A stretch of DNA of 64,000 nucleotides from NCBI GenBank assembly GCA_947462335.1, contig OX381710.1, forward strand, positions 31,487,004-31,551,003, given 5' to 3'. Positions 50,621-62,218 of the stretch are shown in pieces. The notes beneath the pieces are model-generated. The model worked only from the letters and a program-made list of their open reading frames with translations. It made no database searches and was not told the DNA's origin. The translations under genes and the position numbers were made by a program. This DNA is from Harmothoe impar. Its lineage: Eukaryota; Annelida; Polychaeta; Phyllodocida; Polynoidae. Numbering within the stretch: the stretch's first letter is position 1; every line of letters begins with the position of its first letter.

Positions 50621-52359
50621 TTGGTACTAGGACCTGTGAAAGGTTAGTCATTTACCAGTCCTCTCGGTAGGTCTACACTGAGAGTGGTCAGGTCATGGTA
50701 CAGGGTGGTTGGGTCATGGTACCAAATCCAGCAGAACAGGTCTAATATTTCTAAGAAGATCATTCAATGAATATCTGATCTAAATCAATATCTAAATTTC
50801 ATACATCACAATCTTAAATGTCTTCTGGTTAGATCGAGCCTGTTATGATGGGAAAAGACCATTTCTTTCTATAAAAGATACCTGCCCAAAGTCCAGTTTA
50901 CAGAGGTCTCGGGCTAAATTGGTCATCTCATGGGCGGTCTACCCTACATGATATATTGCAGTCGTGTTCAATCCGCACGACCACAGAGTGGCAGATGCAT
51001 CAAGTCACGAGCCAGAGTGCACCCAAGTCTGATAAGCCTGCGGAGCAGAGCATATAACCTGCCACCACCTATCCAATAATCCACCGAGATATGGAACTGG
51101 TATAGAAACTTCACAAGATCTGTATTTCTGGGACTAGTACAATACTACACTATAATTTGACGAAGAGTTGATAAAGCAGCACAGTATTCATTTAAGAAAA
51201 ATCCACTAAACCCCACTGCATACCAAAGGCGGGACCACCACCTGAGCTCACGGGGATGTTTCCGAGGATCATGATGGCCACCAGCAAACAAAATGGCAGC
51301 ATGGCCCTTGCCCAATCAGAGACAACATATTAACATGTTTGCTGCTCTGGTCGTCTGCCAGCCTCCAGTCATAAAACGCCGCTTTTATGGCGAGACGTCA
51401 CTACGTCATATGACGGATCGTCCCCTTTATTATAGTGCGCACGCCTGCCACGGGTGTCGCTGTCTGAGGCCTCCCACTGTTGGGTGCCTCACCGGAGAGG
51501 TTACCGTTTGTTTTGGGGGACCTTTAATACATGTGGGCCCCTCTCAAGTCTCATTGTTCTGGTTTCATATTATAGGTACAAAGTCTACAGCTGTGAATGT
51601 TCCATTCAGTTTCTGACTGTACCATGATGATGATTATCCTTGCGGATTAATGCAGGGTATTGTAAGAGAATAGTCCCCTATTGAAACAATGCCAATATGC
51701 ACGTCTAGCCCAACCAACGCAGGTATAATTATGATATATGGGCATACATATGTATGCAGACAGCCCACCTCACCAGGTCATACTGGTTGGATGTAACCCA
51801 GCTATATCAGGAAGCCTAATTAGACTTGATTACATCAATTAAGGTGTCTTATTTACCTGTCCCTACGTGGGTCACCACGTCCACTTTAACAATCAGAAAT
51901 GTTAAAAAGCTAATTGTTCCAGTGAGCCCGATGGCTCATTAAGCTCTGTGGCGGATCCCACCACTGGACTGATATGGTCGTCTTGCATGTCACACGGCAT
52001 TAGGGGCTGAGGCGGTGGTGAGGTGTCAACATAGGGCTCCCAAATAAACACCAGCACATTAAACATGTAACACACATTAAACATGTAAAGCTGACTGTCT
52101 CAGAGCCTATTGACATGCCTGAGGGTGAATTGAAACACTGAGAAGCAACCCCGCCATTGCCATTAGCATCTAAAGTTAACTTCCACCCTTGCACACACCC
52201 TACACAAACATTGGCAGTAGTAATGTTCTACCAACTCTTAAAGTTACAAGAGACACTGACTGCAACTATGTACCTGGGCTAGACATGACTAGACTGGAAT
52301 TAACTATGTTGGTATAAGGAGCGCCCCTTCCTGCTCAACATGTAAAAAGGGGAGTGTAA

Positions 52360-52560
52360 TTATCAAGTAATTAACTAGTTAATTGCCTACATTGTCACCA
52401 AACCGCCTGCTTCCTGTGGACTAGATCCTAAGCCAACCAGACGGGGTGATTCAAATGCATTATTGCTTCAAATAACTACCGTCCTTTCGTACAATTTGGG
52501 GAACAAGTCATTTTGATGATAATTATGCAGCACAGCCATTTAATTAAAGCTGAACCAAAG
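52360..52560. promoter_or_regulatory. Cluster of homeodomain-site-like palindromes
   Basis: A perfect 16-base palindrome AATTAACTAGTTAATT (52369-52384) lies near GTAATTATC upstream and TTTAATTAAA (about 52539-52548) downstream. TAATTA/TTAATT cores are typical homeodomain sites. The cluster is about 300-500 bases inside the intron next to exon 52856-53334. The enhancer role is inference only. Confidence 0.25.
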
Positions 52561-52855
52561 TTCACGATTATGGCTTTAATGATCAGTCTATATGCTCTCC
52601 GTGCCTGGTATGGATTTGTCCGTTTCAGTAGGCATAGCCCTTCCTATGAGGGGATTGGCACCTCCATGGCCACTCCAGATGCATATTACTATTATATATA
52701 ATGGGTGTATTACACATAAGGCATTGAGTAAAGGCCCCTGGTGCCTTGACAGATCCAGCCCCCCCCCCCCCCATCCAGGCCCACCACTCAAGGAGGCAGG
52801 TATAGGCAGCAAGGGCAATGCCAACAGTTGGACCACTTTAGACTTTTAAACTTAC

Positions 52856-53334
52856 CTGTAGCTAATTTGCGAGTAAAATCTCTGTTCTCAATAATATATT
52901 CTAATCCAGTTTGCGAATTCATGACTGCCCGTACGCATCCTATGCACTCCAATTGGAGAAAGGTATCCACAAGGTTGAACGGGACTCCGGTGTCACATAA
53001 TTTCTCCAGTGCCTCAATAAGTAAAGCCAATCCATCGGCCTGTAAAAATCGCACCACCCATCCCGCCGTGTTGCATTGCGCTAGTTTGCGCTTCAATGCC
53101 GAGTAGGTTTGGACTGTGGGCGACCGAATAGACCGCACGTAGTACCCGACGTCCTCATTGGCTGCTGTCTCAGCGTTAGAGCCAATGACTGAGCGCCTTA
53201 CAACGGCGGTCCACCTCTCGCATGGGCTGTGCTGGGGGGTCCCTGAAGCAGCACCCGCTGGAGCAGACGACAATGAAACCTGGCCAGCACTACTAGACGC
53301 GGGAAGCCTCCTCTGCTGCCCACCACCTCTCCTT
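52856..53334 (-). CDS. INF2: INF2-like formin, exon with N-terminal extension and start of the GBD/FH3 (DID) domain
   Basis: Internal exon of a minus-strand formin gene, 479 bases, with acceptor TTTTCAG before 53334 and donor GTAAG after 52856. It enters in phase 2 and leaves in phase 1. It encodes about 159 residues. The first 40 or so are a low-complexity stretch rich in Gly, Gln, Ser and Ala. A helical armadillo-like segment follows, with motifs YSALKRKL, GWVVRFLQADGLALLIEAL, FLQLECIGCVRAVMNS and GLEYIIENRDFTRKL. From family knowledge these match the start of the INF2 diaphanous inhibitory domain, where human INF2 has very similar words (for example CVSCVRAVMNS). Formins nucleate and elongate actin filaments; INF2 also severs them, and this region holds the protein in an autoinhibited state through its C-terminal DAD-like motif. 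No in-frame Met occurs before the AVMNS segment, so translation must begin in an exon further right. Assignment to INF2 rather than another formin rests also on the next exons. Confidence 0.93.
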
Positions 53335-53832
53335 CTGAAAATACACAAAGGAAGGCACATTTAGCAACAGAAGGAGAAGAGACATTTTGTTTAATAGCTG
53401 GCACACTATACTGACATTTTTAACCAAATCAAATGATGCTTTACTTTTTGCACTAACAGGTAAATGATTTGGCAGGGTCAGGTAGGTTAAGTGATGACGT
53501 CAGTGGATCGTACTAAACATGAATTATGTGCCTTTTATATGAATATGTCAGGTCAGATAGATTCATTTTAATGGCCTATTCTGCATTCCTGAAAACATGC
53601 AACTACATGTTATGTATTCATGTTTTCCCCCTTTTTGTCCAACAGCCACATGCATGTGGCCACACTGATAAAAATATGAAATATGTATAATTGCTGAGAA
53701 TTGGTGTAGAGTATGATGATGATGTGCCTATCCTGTAATATAAATCATGCTGGAATATGAAATGCAATCATTGCTGTAAATCTACCCCGGGGATCTACCC
53801 CATGTATATTGATGTACATGTATTAATTACAG

Positions 53833-55599
53833 GGGCAGATCCAGGGGAGGGGTGTCCTGGGGGTCCAGACCCCCTTTTGGTCTGCCCATAAGGCTGTTCA
53901 AATACACTTTGCCGGGGGTGAACCCCGCCCCCCTTTTTGGCCCACCCCTGATGTCCAACCCCAGATGTGCTATAAAGTGCATCAATTGACATCAATATTT
54001 TCAAAATTTTCTCACCCTTGGAGTACACCAGAATGCTAGAGAGTGTACCAATTGACATCTATATTTTCAAAATTTTCTGAACCTCCACTCCCAGATATCC
54101 ACTCCCAGATGTCCATTTAGAAATGGCAGCATATACCTGATGCAGGAGCAGATTCAAGGGGTCCTGGGGATCTAGACCCCTTCCCTTTTTATATATGTAG
54201 ACAGCTGGCAGACCCATAAGGATGTCCACTGGAAAGTCAGTATACAAACACAGAACTTGTATGTGCAGACTCGTTGGAATGGGACTGTCCAACTACAGAA
54301 GGTGGCAGGAAACATGAGGCGGTTTCTCCCAGCATATTTACACTGCTGTAATCTTGATTGAGGGAGGTCAGTAGCGGCCACATAATATTGTACCCCAGAC
54401 CCCTCCCGAGATCCATATCCTACCCCTGGACATCTACCTACTAAACTAAACATAACTTTGGGGTACACAAGAACGCTATGAAGTGCATTAATTGACATCT
54501 ACATTTTAAAAATGTTCTCAACCTTTGGGTATACCAGAATGCTTTAAATTGCATCAATTGACAATTGTGACCAGGCCAGTGAAAAGGGGTATCTAGGGGG
54601 AATTCATGATTAAAGTTCATGTCAAGATCTTTAAAATGAGACATCATATGCTAAGATACTACTGGTAGTTTTGCGGGAATCACATCTCAAACATGAGTCG
54701 TTATGTGTGACTGAAAACGATAAATATGCCCTAAATACCCTGAATCCCATAATAAATACCAAAATAGATTAAAAAATCTGATTTATTAAAAAATAACCTA
54801 AAAAAGTCAGACTTTTTAGTGTAGATTTGGTTCTAGGAGGAATTTTCAAGGTCTGTTTTCAGTTCTGAGTAACTGATGTAATTCCCAAGAAATGAGGATC
54901 AAAATGTTCCATATGGGACAATGGAATGGTTTCCATGGCAACCAGAAAGTGGCATATGTCCTAATTTCTCCTAGAAAATGTTCCATTTACATTCCAAATA
55001 TAGAATGTTAGCATCAAAAATGGAATAATTCTCAGGAGACTACTGTATTCTCAATAAAAAATTTCCTTAAGGCATTTTTGGGTCTAGTTTCCACTCTTTT
55101 GCCATTATGATGCCCCCTGGTGGCCAAACTCAGAACTAAAAATCCCCCCGAAGGCTGGTTTTCTAAGGACGGGTCACAATTACTTTCTCAAAGATTTTCT
55201 CAGCCTTCAAGTACACCAGAATGCTATAAATTCCATCTATTGACATCTATATTTTCAAAATTTCCTCAGCCTTGGGGTTCACCACAAATTATGCTATAAA
55301 GTGCATCAATTGACAAATATATTTTCAACATTTTCTTGGGTTAGATCAGAATGCTTTAAACTGCACCAATTGTCATCAATATTTTCATTTTTCACCGCCT
55401 TGAGGTAGACCAGAATGCTATAAATTGCACCAATTGGCATCTATATTTTCTAAAATTCCTCACCCTTGGGGGCATGCGGAACCCCCTAAAATGATCAAAG
55501 CATGACGCCTTCGAGGCACAATAATTTAGGTGTATTAAACTAATTCATACTTGTGGGGTGGACCCCCCCCCCCCCCTTTTCAAAATCCTGGATCAGCCC
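53833..55599. mobile_element. Repeat element with GGGCWGATCCAGG ends and ~66-bp internal units
   Basis: GGGCAGATCCAGG at 53833-53845 is complemented by CCTGGATCAGCCC at 55587-55599 (one mismatch), next to C/G runs. Inside are at least eight degenerate units of about 60-70 bases carrying the core ATGCTATAAA-TGCA-CAATTGACATC and TATTTTCAAAATTTTCTC, at about 53960-54080, 54450-54565 and 55190-55475. The terminal region resembles a repeat type common in marine invertebrates. There is no protein coding. Confidence 0.5.
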
Positions 55600-58568
55600 A
55601 TGAATTAGATAGACAGATGTCCGGATAATCTGTTTTGGATCATATCACTCTTGAAAGATGGAGCTGAGTGTGATATGATCCAAGACATCACAAACCAGGA
55701 GTTCAGGCTGAGTAGCTTGGATCTCTGTGTTTATTTCATGTGATTTATTGATTTCCTATCAAGATTCAGAACAAACGATTTGGTTCATAGTTATTTTGAT
55801 GACATCACAGTTGAGAACAGAGCCTTAGCAAACAGCATTTGTCCACGGAGGTGTGGAGAACGAGCCTTCCCATACAAAACGATGGTGACGTTGTTTCTCT
55901 ATGGGAAATAAAGCGGCATTTGTCACCAAGAGCGCACATGCTATTTACTAATGGGTGAAGTCTGCGTGGTAGGAGCGATGCTCTAACTTACAACACTACT
56001 AGAATCGCTAAGACATACATGCATTCGTATAGATGACACCAAGTTTAATCATATCGAATATAGCCATCTATAGACACACTGACTAGGTGATGCTATATCG
56101 CCCTATATGTAATATGTAGCCCACCTGACATCCACCCAATATAGCAGAGCCTTATCCCTCCATGTGTGTAGATCTACCCAATTGTTTACCCATTGCGTCA
56201 CCTTCAATAGCTGGTCGTGGTCAACCTACGAGCTATAGTGTGGGCAAATCAGCAGGGCCCAAACCTCAAGGATGCATGTTTGCCCTTTATTTATTTTAAA
56301 CACCTAATGGGCATCATGCTATTGCATTTCAGTTTGTTGATGAGCCATAAAACTTGTCGACAAGGGCGGTTGCTAGAGCTAAGGAGAAAAGCTTTGAGCC
56401 TTAGGTTATAATAGTTGGGCAATCTGTAGCAATGGCAGGTGCAGTAAGTGAGGGCTTCAGTCTGACAAGGAGTGTAGACCAGGATGAAATGTGATCTCCG
56501 CCTACAGACATAGGTTTGGTCCTATGCCAAGTCGGCAGCAGTCATCCCGTGGGAGGTTGAAACGTATAAGCCTAACTGTAGCAAAGTGCCGGCACGTTGA
56601 GTAATACTTAATTATTACCCTATACAGGGCACGATTTGACAATGGAATGTTAAAGGATATGGCTACAAGAGTTTTGTCTGTAAATGGTTGACGCAAATGG
56701 GCAATATTCAATGTAGTACATACATAATATATGTATGTGTGTGAACCATCTGTTTTGATATAAGTTCATTCAAATTAATTTACTATAATGATAATTCTCA
56801 CTCATTTAATAGGGTTACCTCCCACTCCCCTACCCCTATTATATCAAGGTGTGTTAATTATTGGACCATCTGCCCCCTATCATTACTTGCCCCTGAAGGA
56901 CACTATCAAGATACCTGCCATCTAAATACAGATGTCCCATTACATCCAAAGTGCATATACATAATACTGACTGCATATACTAAGAACCACCCTGTATCAA
57001 CCCCATAAATGCCACTCTAAAACTTCCCTATTCTCTCACCACATGACCGAGATCATCCTCAGTTCCGCCTCCAAGTGTTAAGTGCTCAGAGTCTGCAGTG
57101 TGTAATGCAATGGCGTATATTTGGAGCAGCCACCAATAAGATTTAGGTCCCCATTATTACCCTGTATGTGCTAAACCAGTAGGATAAAAACCTACTAAAT
57201 GCCAATTTCTATAGGGTCACCAATGTTGAGGAGATATTTAGGAGCACATGAAGACACTCATTTATCAAGCTCTCCCACACAGATACACATATGTCATGTG
57301 GAGGCTAGCTCCTGAATCTGACTAACACAGTGACCCCTATAGTGTACATTGAATCAGCAATTAGGAGGTCACCAGTGCTGCCTGCCTTATTCTGCATTTT
57401 GTCTTACTGAATGTAACCCAAAGGGGTAATGTACGGTAATGCTGCAGCCCTGGGTTGTGTCACCTGGATCCTGTTGGATCATTTGTCATCAGCGGCTGAG
57501 CTGAGCAGGACACTGTGGTGCTGTTCTTGGTATGGTGTCAGTGCCTGTGGTTACAGGCTTAACTATGTCTATTGTGACACATTTCAACTCTAATTCCACC
57601 TGTTATAACCCATCCCAGCCCCGACAGGAAACACACCTCTGGTATTCCACCTGTGACATTCCAGCTGAGATCTTGTGGGTTTCTTATCATCAGTACCCAT
57701 CACCGCACACCTGACAATGGACAGGTGATAGCAAACGACAGGTGTATCGTCCTTGATGTTATACCATGGGTGTGTCTCGACTTTCAACAAACACAAGCCG
57801 GGTTGTATAATCTATATTTCCTCTCCTAAGAATAAATCCCACTTCATTCAGAATTTGCCTTAAAAACCTCAGAGTTTTTCCCCTGTCCTAAATGGTAAAT
57901 TACCCCCTGTGTAATCCTGGTATTATACCCACATAAACACGCAGAAAAAACATTTCTTACAGCCCCAACGTGTTTTCCCACTTTTGATTAACCGATGTAC
58001 TATAGCTTGACTATCGGGTGTGGCGACCCTGGTTTGCCTATTCTGCTTTCACATCACGTTCAGGGAGTTCATCATCTGATGACAAGTTGCGTATGGGAGC
58101 GGCCAGGGGAGGGTGTGTATGATTAAAGGTGCCCCAATAGCACGTCTCAACCGTCCTGGATGTACAGAAGGAAGGGGGTGGGGGGCATGTATAGATATAT
58201 TCTACACCATCTCCCACCTCTACCCTACAACTACAACACACGTAATGATGACTGGATAAAAAGCATATTGCGTCAGATGCTGAGATCGTCCACGGCGAGG
58301 GGTTGAGGGTTGGGTGTAGGAAGGTATAAATAGGTGCCATCCAATAGTTTGTCTGACCACTTCGGGAGGTAGGTTCCCACTTGGTCTAATGCGATGGGTA
58401 ATGTCTAAGGAGAGATGTGGAATGTGTAACCGTTGGTGTCAACTGGTGCCAATAATATTATAGTATTATTGCAGAAGCCCTATCTTGAATCAGCTCCAGT
58501 AGTATCCCGACACTACAATGTACTTATAATCTCACATATATATTATATAGGCCTATATTATTATATAA

Positions 58569-59524
58569 ACACAGAGAGAAAAGTGAGAGTCACCTGGACT
58601 CACATACCATAGTCAGGCATGAGTCGCCAAAAGCACTCTCTTGTGATAGTCAGGCTGACTTTGACAGTAAAGAGGGTCCAGCACTGCTTGACTCAGGGTG
58701 GCATGACAGTCCGGCAGTGCTGGACCCTCTCTACTGTCAAAGTCAGGCAATGCTGGACCCTCCTGTACGAGAGTTCAACACTGCCTGACGTTCACGCTCA
58801 AGGGTAGTCTGGCAATGCTGGACTGTACCTCGAGTGAGAGTACAGCTATGCCAGGTTATCGAGAGTCCAGCCAAGCTGGACTCACATATGGATGTAAGTC
58901 TAGCAATGCTGAACTTTGGCCTCAATGAAAGTCAGGCATAGCTGGAATCTCTTCTGCACAGTAAGACTAGTTGCTTATTTGCATTGGGGGATAATGTTTT
59001 AAAATGAATATGTGGCCTCCCCAACACTTGTAAGGAAATCCCATACAAACAATAGTACTGTCCTGAACAGGTAAAGGTCTACTATTACAGATCACCAGTC
59101 ATATAGGTATGTAAGAACATAGCGATACATGCATGTACCAACATATATCAGAGGGGATCCTAGAATCTTAATGTATATTTTCCAAATCCACAAGAATGGT
59201 GTCATATATCCTACCATAAAGCTTAATACTGTATTGTGTCCCCACCTGGTAGCAAACAAAGAAGGCTCAGGCTAACTGACCCTCATCCCAAAGTCATACC
59301 TTGCCTGACTGTGCGAAGAATGTCAGGCTGACTCTGGTATGAAGAATTGTCTTGCCTGATTGTCATTCAAGGATCAGGCTGACTCTCAAAAGGGAGTAAC
59401 CTTATTGGACTTTCAAAGGAGGCTCATATTTATGGAATTAAAAGTCTAGCAGACTATCTCACCTGAGTCAGACAGTGCCTGACCCTGGGGAGAGTCCAGC
59501 TGACGCTGACTTTTTTCTCTGTGT
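58569..59524. mobile_element. 956-bp inverted-repeat element with palindromic unit array
   Basis: The ends ACACAGAGAGAAAAG (58569) and their inverse at 59524 continue imperfectly to about 30 bases, ending in CTGGACTC. Inside the left half, nine near-palindromic 17-19-mers of the type AGTCNGGCAATGCTGGACT start at 58676, 58708, 58741, 58772, 58806, 58839, 58864, 58897 and 58930. Less regular half-units occur at about 59290-59500. The right terminus, TGACGCTGACTTTT, matches the ends of the hairpins at 4.4 and 22.5 kb. Confidence 0.65.
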
Positions 59525-59599
59525 ATACGACCCTCCCTTACATATCGCCAAACCTCCTTCTATAGGGTTAGGGATTTAAGAGAGGCAGCGCTGATATGT

Positions 59600-59752
59600 G
59601 AATCAAGCATTAGAAGAGAGTCTGATATGGCCTGACTCTCCATAGAGTCTAACACTGATGAACATGACTCTAGCCTATATAGGGCTCTCTATAGAGCAGG
59701 TTTGGTGACACAGGGAGGGTCCGGTTGACGCTGATACTTTCCTCGGTGAACA
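59600..59752. repeat. Truncated relative of the palindromic repeat family
   Basis: Contains GAGTCTGATATGGCCTGACT and ends with GGTCCGGTTGACGCTGATAC plus TTTCCTCGGTGAAC, which resembles the right terminus of the element just before it. A matching left end is not seen. Confidence 0.4.
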
Positions 59753-60779
59753 CTTAGATACTTCTTATAAACAGCACCGGCACAGAGTCTGCGCTGCTCT
59801 GTTTCACATTTAACCCACCCCCTCTTCCTCCTCATGTCTCCATCCCGCCATAGATCAACGTGAGATTTAGATCAGCAGCCTTATGTAGACCATATGGGTA
59901 TATTATCTGATTATTATATTGGATCCTCGTCCCAATGTATATTGTAAGTTGCACATATGGATATTAAGGTAATGAAACATCTAATGTTGGAGTGTGATAG
60001 GGTGGCGGCTTGTCTCGTAGTTGGGGGGGGGGCACTTGTAACCCTAGCTGTGTGGTAATTTGATGTAAACGTGTATCACCGTGGATACGATTATTCCGTT
60101 CTTGCAAGCAGAAAATGGGTCAATGAAAGCAGTCTAAAGACCTTCAGGTGAATGTAACATGTGTGAGCTATACTGACACAGATATATACACAGTCCCCTC
60201 TACAGGTGTATACTATCCACCTTACTCCCAGTCTTCATCCATATATATATATATACGCACTTCACTGGAAATGGTACTCCATCTCTATATTTTTACCATC
60301 GAAAAACATTTTCCCATTTCTCCCTGACTTCCTCCTGGTAGAGTATGTTCGCATCTTGTATCAGGGATACACTCAGCTTTTTGCTACTGTTAGCTTTAGT
60401 GAAAAAGTGGGGTGAAACTGAAAAGGCCATTCTATAACATTGCATCGTGAATCCTCAACTGGACTTTTGTCAGTTCCTCTCGAGGGAACATCACAAGAAG
60501 AGCCCAATGCTTTAACCTGGAGGTTGTCAGTTGGCAATAGAACCATCAATAGAGGCAGTTGACCCTGAACGGGGGCTGTGAAGGGAAGGGTGACGGCACG
60601 TTCTCTCTGTGTATGGGACTGGGACTTTTTAGTCACATTGATACAGCATCTAGAGGCAGGATGGTGATTCAACCCCCCCCCCCCCCCCCTTACTGTGGAT
60701 GGGTCGTCTCCCCAGCAGTGCTCAGTGGGGCACCTTCCGCTTGTTCGCTTCGGTGGCCACCGCTCTCAGCCTATCTACA

Positions 60780-60781
<2 letters not shown>

Positions 60782-60852
<71 letters not shown>

Positions 60853-60855
60853 TAA

Positions 60856-60934
<79 letters not shown>

Positions 60935-60990
60935 TATATATATATCATATATATATATTATATATATATATTATATTTATATCATATATA
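60782..60990. repeat. Long (AT)n microsatellite tract
   Basis: Almost uninterrupted alternating A and T from 60782, broken briefly at about 60845-60862 and after 60926. It produces meaningless Ile-Tyr ORFs. Length is likely to vary and assembly errors are possible here. Confidence 0.95.
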
Positions 60991-61232
60991 TCACATTTTT
61001 ATCACTAACAGAAGGTCGTATAGGCCGTTGTATTGGGATGGGTTGCATGTCAAAAGCGGTGTAGGCCTATCAAATGGCCTAATCAGTTTCTATGCTATAC
61101 AGTGAGTATAGCCATTACAATAATACTATTTAACATAATCAGGATAATACCAATCATATATTATATGCTGCATAGAATATCTAATCAAAGTTCATGCATG
61201 GCCCGTAGGGTTTTCACTGTAGGTGAGTTACA

Positions 61233-61235
61233 GTA

Positions 61236-61306
<71 letters not shown>
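61233..61306. repeat. (AT)n microsatellite
   Basis: An alternating TA tract of about 70 bases with one TG interruption near its start. Confidence 0.95.
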
Positions 61307-61510
61307 GTGCCAATATAATTATACTGAAATTGGTGAATTTCATATGGCGTACATCCCGGTGTATATCCCGAATGTATGGTCAGTGGATGGCTATATGTGT
61401 GCACTCTAAACCATGACAGAAGGGCCACATGCGATGTAACTGGACCACTGTGGCATCTGTCTGCACAGGGATGACCACTGCACCCACTCCGTATAGACAC
61501 GCCATGCTAA

Positions 61511-61753
61511 GTGATTGGTCACTTCGGTACTATCGACCAAAGCATGTCCAGCAGAGGGGCCCCGGGCGATAGCATGTTACTGTTGTATGGGGGGCCTGGT
61601 GGTCTGGGCACAGGCCATGTCACCCCAGCTACATCAATCAACGGTGGTTCTCCTCCAGGCGGCCAGAGCCTCCGACCCCGCCCCACCTCCCTAACCCTGA
61701 GTATCAACGCCCACGGTATAGTGCATGGGGATTGTGTTTTCAGCTCTCAATAG
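61511..61753 (+). other. Candidate coding stretch, unrecognised
   Basis: An 80-codon ORF between the AT tract and the next MITE. It reads protein-like from an internal ATG at 61544 (good A at -3): MSSRGAPGDSMLLLYGGPGG, then a Gly/Pro/Ser-rich stretch with RPRPTSLTLS, a basophilic-kinase-type motif. A weak donor GTATAG follows at 61716. GC content is higher than its surroundings. I recognise no family and no clear acceptor, so this may be chance. Confidence 0.2.
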
Positions 61754-62218
61754 ACTTATGTACATTCACAGAGAATGATAGACTTATTTCCATTCACAGA
61801 GAAAGAAAAGGTACTTAAAATGGTGAAAGTAGGGGTAAAAATAGCACTAATTCACATATGTGGAAATGTCAGGGAAAGCTCTCACATTTTCTGAGTACTT
61901 TATATTTCAACGTTAAAGGAGTTCAAAACGATTACTTGTGCAATGATTCGTCAACCTTATCCTGTAAAATGTTGGGAAAAAGCTTGACCACAATAAGTGT
62001 TTCAAAGTGGACCTTTTATCTAAATAATTTGTAACCTTGCAACCTGGGCTATTTTCAATCTGGGGCAATAATTTCAGTGACTTTTGCACAGTAGCTCAAA
62101 ATGTAAAGGGAGTGTTTCAACTAGGGCATAGGCCTATGCAGTCATTTGGTAATGTCTATCCTCTGTTCCTTATTATTTCAATGGCTGTTAACCTATCTCA
62201 CCTTTCCATATACATGTA

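Larger units (their letters stand above)
41925..52855 (-). other. Intron of the INF2-like gene (10.9 kb)
   Basis: Runs from the donor GTAAG after 52856 to the acceptor TTGCAG before 41924. It contains a C run at about 43628-43643, a small inverted-repeat element (48132-48201), a MITE (48994-49170), a tRNA-like SINE remnant (about 50550-50620) and an AT-rich palindrome cluster (about 52360-52560). ORFs at 45025-45435 (+), 49370-49666 (-) and 51293-51616 (+) have no recognisable domain. I see nothing nameable in 42000-48100 apart from those. Confidence 0.75.

Noticed and set aside
52788..52855. Continuation of the formin ORF past 52856 and its apparent Met at 53360
   Set aside because: Consensus splice sites at both edges and the phase match to the next exon show these parts are intron.
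58676..58948. CRISPR-like look of regularly spaced palindromic repeats
   Set aside because: The units are degenerate, spacers are only about 14 bases, and spliced exons and a eukaryotic tRNA show this is an animal genome. It is part of a larger inverted-repeat element.
60559..61500. ORFs ending in long Ile-Tyr runs
   Set aside because: They are translations of (AT)n microsatellites.
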